Origin: Spirochaetaceae bacterium
GTDB lineage: Bacteria; Spirochaetota; Spirochaetia; Treponematales; Breznakiellaceae
NCBI GenBank assembly: GCA_031256815.1
Contig: JAIRPU010000075.1
Coordinates: forward strand, 1-9,247
Length of the DNA stretch: 9,247 bases
Reading direction: 5' to 3'
Notes under the pieces: generated by a model
The model's database searches: none
What the model saw: the letters and a program-made list of their open reading frames with translations, nothing else
Told to the model about the DNA's origin: nothing
In this document: in pieces, positions 5,359 to 9,247 of the stretch
Numbering within the stretch: position 1 is the stretch's first letter
Layout of the letters: each line of letters opens with the position of its first letter
Made by a program: the position numbers and the translations under genes

Positions 5359-7374
5359 TTATTCAACATCGCCTTGAATAATTGTTCCCGTGCCGCGGTG
5401 CCTGGCGTCTCCGCCGGAAAGTGAATCAAGTAAAAAATATGTGCGCCGCAGCGCAAAGGGGCCTCCGTCCGGCACAGGGTCGTCCCAGGTGGCGTCGTAA
5501 AATTTCCACGCGCCGCCCGTCCAGACATTGTTCCACAAGTGCATTATTGAACGGTTGGCTACAAGCCGGCATGGAATTCCGGCGGCGCGAAGCAGTGCGG
5601 CGCTGAGCCAGGCGTAACCTTCGCAAACGCCGCCTTCATTTTTAATAACAGAAATAGCGTCCATTTTTCGCGCGCGCATGGGGTTGGAAAAAGAAAAAGT
5701 ATCGTATTTAAGATGAGTAACAATATAATCGTGAACCGCTTCAATTTTTGCGCGTTCACCTGAAATTCCAAATGTTATATGATTTAAAAGGTTTATTATA
5801 CGAAAGTCATCGCTCTGCACGTTAAACGATGGATAAAGCCAGTGCTGCCCGCCTTCAATTTCCGGCTCTTCGCGGGTATTGCGCACGGTAAAAACAAGCG
5901 GCTGCTGCGAATAAGCGCCGCCGCGAAACACGCCTTCGCCTTTTGGCGGCGATGTAACCGTTACGCGGTCAAACTCGATTAATTCAATTTGATATTCGCC
6001 TGCTCCAAAGGGAAGCCAAATACGCCGCGAAAAAGCGCCTTCAACAATGTAAAAAGTTTCTTTTGCGGGCGTGGCGTTAAGCTTTCGCACAAGAACTCGC
6101 GCAAAATTACGCCCGGACGGTTTGCGAACCGCGCCTTCCAGCAAAAAAAACGCATCGGCCTCAAAGTCGGCAACTTTTGGATTTGTAATTATTAGCGTTT
6201 CGCGCGAGGGCATCTCCGGCGCTTTTTTTGCGCGTTCACCGCCGGTAAAGCCCATATAGGTTTTGCCGGTTCCCGCATAGCGCACAGGCTGTTTTTTTAT
6301 GTCCGCGCCGTAAACCACAAGCTGCCCGGACGCAATGGTAAAATTGCCAAGCGCCGCCGTTACAGAAAAAGCCCCCTCCGAATCCGGCGTCCAAACACCA
6401 TCGCTGTTTATGCTGCCGCCTGTAGCGCTAAAACTAAATGCGCCGGCGTCGGACTTGGGCGAGCCGTCCGGAAACAGCGCTTTGGCAATAAAACGCAGTT
6501 TTTCATTTTCGCCTGCTCCAAGATATGTGTACTGCTCTCCGCGCGGTTCCAAACTTACAGAAACAATTTTATCAGGGAAAACATAAATGTCGTCTATATA
6601 AACTGCGTTATAACCCTGTTGAATTTTTGCGCCGCGCAGGTTTTTTGCTTCAAAACGCAGAGAATGAGAGCCTGCGCCAAGCGTGAGTCTCTCCGTCAGC
6701 CAACCTGCGCCAGGCGCGGCGGCGGGCAGCGGTTTTTCAAGTTCGTCTAAAAATATGGAAAAAGTTTGCCCGGCCTGTTTCGCAATTTCGGCGCAATACC
6801 GGAAACTAAAAATCGACTTTTCTTTTACGTCAATATTTTGCTTGAACTCAAGATTTACCGTTCCTTTTTGCGCCGCGTCAAGTTTTACAAAACGCCCGCT
6901 GTTGCCAAAGTTATCAAAATCTTTTTCTTTTATTTCATCTTTTGCGCTGACAATTACCGCGTTTCCGCCGAAGCGCTTGTTACCGCTCATAATTTCGTTT
7001 GATTCAAAATTTTCGAGAATTTGAATTGCGCCGTTAAGCGCGTTTTGCGCTTCAAGCGGTAATGTTACAAGAAATATAATAATTAGGGCGCATCTTGCCG
7101 CACAAGAAGCTAAAAAATTCGGCGCTGTTTTTTTGTGCGGCAAGACCGCGCTTTCCGCTCCAATTTTTTGCGCCTTGCACACAGGCTTTTTCGTCCCGCA
7201 AACAGGCGCGCCGCAGCAGGTGGTTGCGGCAAAGCCAACGGCGGCAGCCGGCGAAACCGCAACGCGGTTTCGCCGGTCGTAAGCTCTGAAATCACGAAGC
7301 GGCGCCGCCGCCAACCATGTCTTCGGACTTGTTTTAGAATTCCGCAAAAAATTCCGCTTCAATCGCTTGCGCAT
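5359..7374 (-). CDS. Secreted transglutaminase-like (papain-fold) protein
   Basis: A 671-residue protein. The C-terminal transglutaminase-like domain (about 520-650) shows a plausible Cys-His-Asp triad: C584 in GGVCEGYAWL, H612 in SIMHLWNNV and D627 in FYDATWDD. Family members are cysteine proteases or protein/peptidoglycan-modifying enzymes; the substrate here is unknown. Residues 115-270 resemble a beta-sandwich carbohydrate-binding-like module (AVYIDDIYVFP) and 270-355 an Ig-like module, both by inference. The hydrophobic CALIIIFLVTLPLEAQ (95-110) looks like a signal peptide or anchor. The ATG at 7374 has a strong AGGGAG site and overlaps the HAD gene by 16 bases, but leaves about 90 odd Arg/Ala/Cys-rich residues before the signal. 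A TTG at 7143 (codon 78, with GGAAAG seven bases upstream) would give a normal signal peptide. Domain call is sure; the start is not. Confidence 0.85.
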   Translation of the reverse strand: MRKRLKRNFLRNSKTSPKTWLAAAPLRDFRAYDRRNRVAVSPAAAVGFAATTCCGAPVCGTKKPVCKAQKIGAESAVLPHKKTAPNFLASCAARCALIIIFLVTLPLEAQNALNGAIQILENFESNEIMSGNKRFGGNAVIVSAKDEIKEKDFDNFGNSGRFVKLDAAQKGTVNLEFKQNIDVKEKSIFSFRYCAEIAKQAGQTFSIFLDELEKPLPAAAPGAGWLTERLTLGAGSHSLRFEAKNLRGAKIQQGYNAVYIDDIYVFPDKIVSVSLEPRGEQYTYLGAGENEKLRFIAKALFPDGSPKSDAGAFSFSATGGSINSDGVWTPDSEGAFSVTAALGNFTIASGQLVVYGADIKKQPVRYAGTGKTYMGFTGGERAKKAPEMPSRETLIITNPKVADFEADAFFLLEGAVRKPSGRNFARVLVRKLNATPAKETFYIVEGAFSRRIWLPFGAGEYQIELIEFDRVTVTSPPKGEGVFRGGAYSQQPLVFTVRNTREEPEIEGGQHWLYPSFNVQSDDFRIINLLNHITFGISGERAKIEAVHDYIVTHLKYDTFSFSNPMRARKMDAISVIKNEGGVCEGYAWLSAALLRAAGIPCRLVANRSIMHLWNNVWTGGAWKFYDATWDDPVPDGGPFALRRTYFLLDSLSGGDARHRGTGTIIQGDVE
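7093..7145. repeat. 13-bp perfect inverted repeat, 27-base spacer
   Basis: TCTTGCCGCACAA (7093-7105) is the exact reverse complement of TTGTGCGGCAAGA (7133-7145). It lies within the 5' part of the transglutaminase-like reading frame, just before the signal-peptide segment. The alternative TTG start at 7143-7141 sits in one arm, so a folded mRNA would mask it. Confidence 0.8.
7248..7276. repeat. 13-bp perfect inverted repeat, AAC loop
   Basis: CCGGCGAAACCGC (7248-7260), loop AAC, GCGGTTTCGCCGG (7264-7276) form a perfect GC-rich hairpin, extendable by a G-T pair. It is inside the N-terminal extension of the transglutaminase-like frame (coding about residues 33-43, RRNRVAV region). No T run follows on the minus strand, so it is not a standard terminator. 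It may be a palindromic repeat unit. Confidence 0.8.
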
Positions 7375-8042
7375 AAACTCTCCCTAAAAAACGCGGCGGC
7401 TTCGTCCAGCGAATCACAGCGTTTCCAAACCAGGGCAAGCACTTCGGGTTCCGGTTCAACCAGGTCTTTAATAAAAATGGAACGGATACCCGCCGCGGCA
7501 AGCGCGCGCAGCCCGGCAGGCGAATCTTCAAGTCCAATGCAATTTTGCGGCTTTTGCCCCAGTTTTTTGGCGGCCAGTTCAAAAATATCCGGTGCGGGCT
7601 TTCCATGCTCAATTTCATCGCCGCAGACAAGCGCATCGTAGCGCCCTTCAAGCCCGCCAAAATGCAGTTTCCATTCGGCGCGCGCGCGGTCGGTGGAAGT
7701 GGCTATTGCTGCTGGAATTTTTTTTGCGTCAAGGGTGTTCAACAGGTTAATTAAACCGCGTTTTTGAGGGATACCGTTAGTTTCAAATTCGATTTTTTCT
7801 TCTGCAAGAAACTTTTCGCGCAGTTCCCAGTAAGGAAAATCCGCGCCAAACGCTTCTTTCATTATTAAGGCCGCGGAGCGGCAATTTATTCCGATTGTTT
7901 TTTTTACAAGCTCTCTGTCCAGCTGCCAGCCTGCGCCGGCGGCAATCCGCAAAATCCCTTCCAGCCAAACGCGTTCTGTATCAAGCATAAGACCGTCAAG
8001 GTCAAAAAGAACCGCATACGGTTTTTTACAGATGTAGTCCAT
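7359..8042 (-). CDS. HAD-superfamily hydrolase (phosphatase / beta-PGM-like)
   Basis: A 227-residue subclass I HAD protein, the usual length for beta-phosphoglucomutase-like or phosphoglycolate phosphatase-like enzymes. All four motifs are present: motif I FDLDGLMLD with nucleophile D14 and acid D16, motif II IATST (T115/S116), motif III K148 in HGKPAPD, and motif IV GLEDS (E172, D173) for Mg binding. The helical cap lies between about 20 and 90. It hydrolyses or transfers phosphate from a small cytosolic substrate that cannot be named from sequence. The ATG is the only start that keeps motif I intact, and it lies two bases after the tRNA-Glu 3' end. Its Shine-Dalgarno AGGGG (8048-8052) is part of the tRNA acceptor stem. 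The 3' end overlaps the next gene by 16 bases, suggesting coupled translation. Confidence 0.93.
   Translation of the reverse strand: MDYICKKPYAVLFDLDGLMLDTERVWLEGILRIAAGAGWQLDRELVKKTIGINCRSAALIMKEAFGADFPYWELREKFLAEEKIEFETNGIPQKRGLINLLNTLDAKKIPAAIATSTDRARAEWKLHFGGLEGRYDALVCGDEIEHGKPAPDIFELAAKKLGQKPQNCIGLEDSPAGLRALAAAGIRSIFIKDLVEPEPEVLALVWKRCDSLDEAAAFFRESLCASD
7380..7385 (-). promoter_or_regulatory. Strong Shine-Dalgarno AGGGAG for the ATG at 7374
   Basis: AGGGAG lies five bases before the ATG, inside the 3' end of the HAD gene. It is among the best ribosome sites in the window and is the main argument for starting the transglutaminase-like gene at 7374 rather than at the downstream TTG. Confidence 0.65.
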
Positions 8043-8044
8043 TT

Positions 8045-8116
8045 TAGCCCCTAGGGGAATTGAACCCCTCTTTTAAGATTGAGAATCTCATGTCCTAACC
8101 GATAGACGAAGGGGCC
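8045..8116 (-). tRNA. tRNA-Glu (anticodon CUC)
   Basis: Read on the minus strand it folds as a cloverleaf: acceptor GGCCCCT with AGGGGCT (one G-U at 1-72), D-arm GTCT/GGAC, anticodon arm TGAGA-TTCTCAA-TCTTA with CTC at 34-36, variable AAAG, and T-arm AGGGG-TTCAATT-CCCCT. The discriminator is A and no CCA is encoded, so CCA must be added afterwards. CUC reads the Glu codon GAG. The HAD start codon follows after two bases. A lipoprotein reading frame enters the 5' end. Confidence 0.95.
8048..8052 (-). promoter_or_regulatory. HAD-gene ribosome site inside the tRNA acceptor stem
   Basis: AGGGG, five bases before the HAD ATG, is also the 3' acceptor strand of tRNA-Glu. When the tRNA folds, this site is paired. 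After 3' processing it would be removed from the HAD message. Confidence 0.5.
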
Positions 8117-8429
8117 GGCAAAAAAGCTCTGAAAATTTATAAACGAAATTTTGATTATTCGCGCAATACATTTCGTACTCTGATTTTATTCTAAATATAT
8201 GCATTTGTTCAGTCAAGACGGCGCATTGAGCATTGATTTTAGCGGCATCCTGGTATGTCCCGCTATCTTCTACATCATCTTCGGCTGTTTCAATATTTTG
8301 GTATGTCCAGTCATACCCTGCGCTGCCATTCCTGTCGTAAGACGATGCGCAACCCGCAATTATCAGCAAAACCGCCGCCTGTGTCCAAAAGCTGGTTTTA
8401 AAAACTTTTTTAATAAACTCGACCTCCAT
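8088..8429 (-). CDS. Small lipoprotein, C-terminus running into tRNA-Glu
   Basis: A 113-residue frame from ATG 8429. It has a clear lipoprotein signal: basic KKVFK, hydrophobic AAVLLII, and AGC with Cys27 as the lipidation site. The mature part is polar and acidic (YDRNGS, TAEDDVEDS) and matches no family I know; a WTYQN/GTYQD pair comes from a repeated TGGTATGTCC. No Shine-Dalgarno precedes the ATG. Instead GGAGG (8423-8427) lies just after it, eight bases before an in-frame ATT (8414-8412) that would give a textbook MKKVFK start. That ATT overlaps the stop of the upstream frame (ATTAA). The last ten or so codons (8088-8116) are tRNA sequence, so the protein may be truncated. The lipoprotein signal is convincing; expression is uncertain. 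Confidence 0.5.
   Translation of the reverse strand: MEVEFIKKVFKTSFWTQAAVLLIIAGCASSYDRNGSAGYDWTYQNIETAEDDVEDSGTYQDAAKINAQCAVLTEQMHIFRIKSEYEMYCANNQNFVYKFSELFCRPLRLSVRT
8137..8166 (-). promoter_or_regulatory. Tentative tRNA-Glu promoter
   Basis: On the minus strand TTGCGC (8161-8166) and TTATAA (8137-8142) are 18 bases apart, and the -10 is about 20 bases from the tRNA 5' end. The matches are only moderate, and the site lies inside the lipoprotein frame. Confidence 0.25.
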
Positions 8430-8800
8430 TATTATTTTGAATTTCAAAAATAGCGATCGGCGCCAGAAAAAAATAGAAACAGGCAAAGACACCATCTTTC
8501 TTTTTATATACGCAGTAAGTGAAAATACAATGAATGGCAATAATGACAATCAAAAAAATAATATCACTAAAACTCCAGCCAGAAGGCTTAACAGCGTTAT
8601 TATTTGACAAAGATGTATTTTGTACATCCCAAGTTCCGTCTCCCAAAATACTTAAAAGAATAGCCATCTTTTTCAATATAGTCACTTTTTTGACGTTCTT
8701 CATGTGATACGCCATATTTCGATGTCATTTCATCAGACGTTACAACAAAGCAAAACACCGGCAAGACCGAAAAAGCATCGCCAAACTTTTCAGGTCGCAA
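8410..8800 (-). pseudogene. Two-helix membrane protein, apparently frameshifted
   Basis: Unknown family. The intact downstream part (8410-8715 frame) ends with two likely transmembrane helices (SDIIFLIVIIAIHCIFTYCVY and GVFACFYFFLAPIAIF) joined by a KKKDG loop. The natural-looking upstream part is in another frame (8600-8800, TTG start): polar, with SHEERQKSDYIEKDGYSFKYFG. Dropping one base in the TTTTGGG run (8642-8648) would join them as KYFG-DGTWDVQ, which reads as one continuous protein. Neither the TTG at 8800 nor the ATG at 8715 has a Shine-Dalgarno, and a stop lies ten codons before the TTG, so an N-terminal part may also be missing. Its TAA overlaps the ATT candidate start of the lipoprotein. 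Decay or a sequencing error would look the same. Confidence 0.4.
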
Positions 8801-8916
8801 TGTTTGATAATAAAACCAAAATATGAATCACAATACAATTTGAATTGCCGAATCCTGCCATTTTTATATTTATTGCCGGAATATCAAATAGTAACAAACA
8901 TGAGTAGGCATATTTT

Positions 8917-9247
8917 TTATTTTTTTCTTTTAATAACTACTCTTGTTTTTCTTGTATTATTAGGTATATTATTAACAAATGATATTGTTTTTGGTGTATT
9001 GACATCTTTTTGAAATTCAAACAACTCAATAATTTCTTGATACAGCTTAGGGCAAGGATGGTCAATTGTATTCGCAATCTTTATATATTGCTGTGCAAAG
9101 TCTGTTTTTCTGGTTACAGTCTCTTTGAAGAAATTATTGAATTCATATTTTTGGTTATCTGTAAAATCAATTATATTGAACACACAGTTTGATTTAGTGT
9201 TTACTGTAGAAGAGTTAATAAAGTTATTAATATTTTTTTTATTATAA
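8917..9247 (-). CDS. Partial CDS, unknown protein, N-terminus beyond window
   Basis: An open frame of about 109 codons with no stop up to the right edge, so the start is probably outside. The nearest possible internal start is a GTG at 9183. The peptide is rich in Asn, Lys, Ile and Phe, with a plausible soluble alpha-helical stretch (DFAQQYIKIANTIDHPCPKL, QEIIELFEFQK) and a basic tail RVVIKRKK. I do not recognise it. It is far more A+T-rich than the genes left of the tRNA, which fits foreign origin. No terminator is visible after its stop. The about 116 bases to 8800 hold nothing I can support. Confidence 0.45.
   Translation of the reverse strand, partial: YNKKNINNFINSSTVNTKSNCVFNIIDFTDNQKYEFNNFFKETVTRKTDFAQQYIKIANTIDHPCPKLYQEIIELFEFQKDVNTPKTISFVNNIPNNTRKTRVVIKRKK

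Noticed and set aside
7205..7212. GGCGCGCC palindrome as a functional site
   Set aside because: An 8-base palindrome in GC-rich DNA is expected by chance and has no supporting context.
7135..7641. 168-codon plus-strand frame across the HAD/transglutaminase junction
   Set aside because: Ser/Arg-rich low-quality composition opposite two genes with clear catalytic motifs; a shadow.
8132..8152. AAAATTT/AAATTTT inverted repeat as a terminator before tRNA-Glu
   Set aside because: The stem is entirely A/T and no T run follows directly, so it would be too weak.
8840..8880. ATTC(C)GGCAAT near-repeats as an attachment site
   Set aside because: Too short and too close together, with no integrase in view and no match to the tRNA sequence.
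8804..9013. Plus-strand frame with one very hydrophobic stretch
   Set aside because: It is antisense to a Lys/Asn-rich frame; A+T-rich DNA easily gives Phe/Leu/Ile runs on the other strand. No Shine-Dalgarno before the ATG, and all other genes are on the minus strand. Not fully excluded.

Overview
The window reads as one chromosomal stretch from a moderately GC-rich diderm bacterium. I think a spirochaete of the Treponema group is most likely. The reasons are a loose lipobox (FVSC), a four-helix FtsK with a long low-complexity linker, weak or missing Shine-Dalgarno sites inside the operon, and a tRNA-Glu with no encoded CCA. This placement is inference; no marker gene in the window proves it. 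Every gene I can support is on the minus strand, so reading order runs from high to low coordinates.

Right edge to the tRNA (about 9247 to 8117): a conspicuously A+T-rich stretch with no recognisable families. It holds the C-terminal part of an unknown protein that runs off the window edge, a two-helix membrane protein that looks broken by one frameshift, and a short lipoprotein whose last codons run into the tRNA gene. This part looks acquired or decaying.

tRNA to 5359: a tRNA-Glu (anticodon CUC), then a HAD-superfamily phosphatase/phosphomutase-like gene that starts two bases after the tRNA 3' end, then, with a 16-base overlap, a large secreted transglutaminase-like (papain-fold) protein. 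The first ~250 bases of that gene contain two strong inverted repeats and encode an odd Arg/Ala/Cys-rich extension ahead of the apparent signal peptide.

5358 to 5235: an A+T-rich intergenic gap, the probable promoter region of the next unit and possible end of the previous one.

5234 to 138: a tight three-gene unit, ftsK (chromosome-segregation DNA translocase), a large lipoprotein and a putative outer-membrane/periplasmic barrel protein, separated by 6 and 3 bases. All three carry Ala-rich low-complexity segments. The unit ends at a good rho-independent terminator (49-70) set in a cluster of short GC-rich hairpins. Together these genes suggest a division/envelope neighbourhood: FtsK works at the septum, and the lipoprotein, barrel protein and transglutaminase-like protein all appear exported. 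I found no CRISPR array, rRNA, insertion sequence, or clear defence or other novel multi-gene system.
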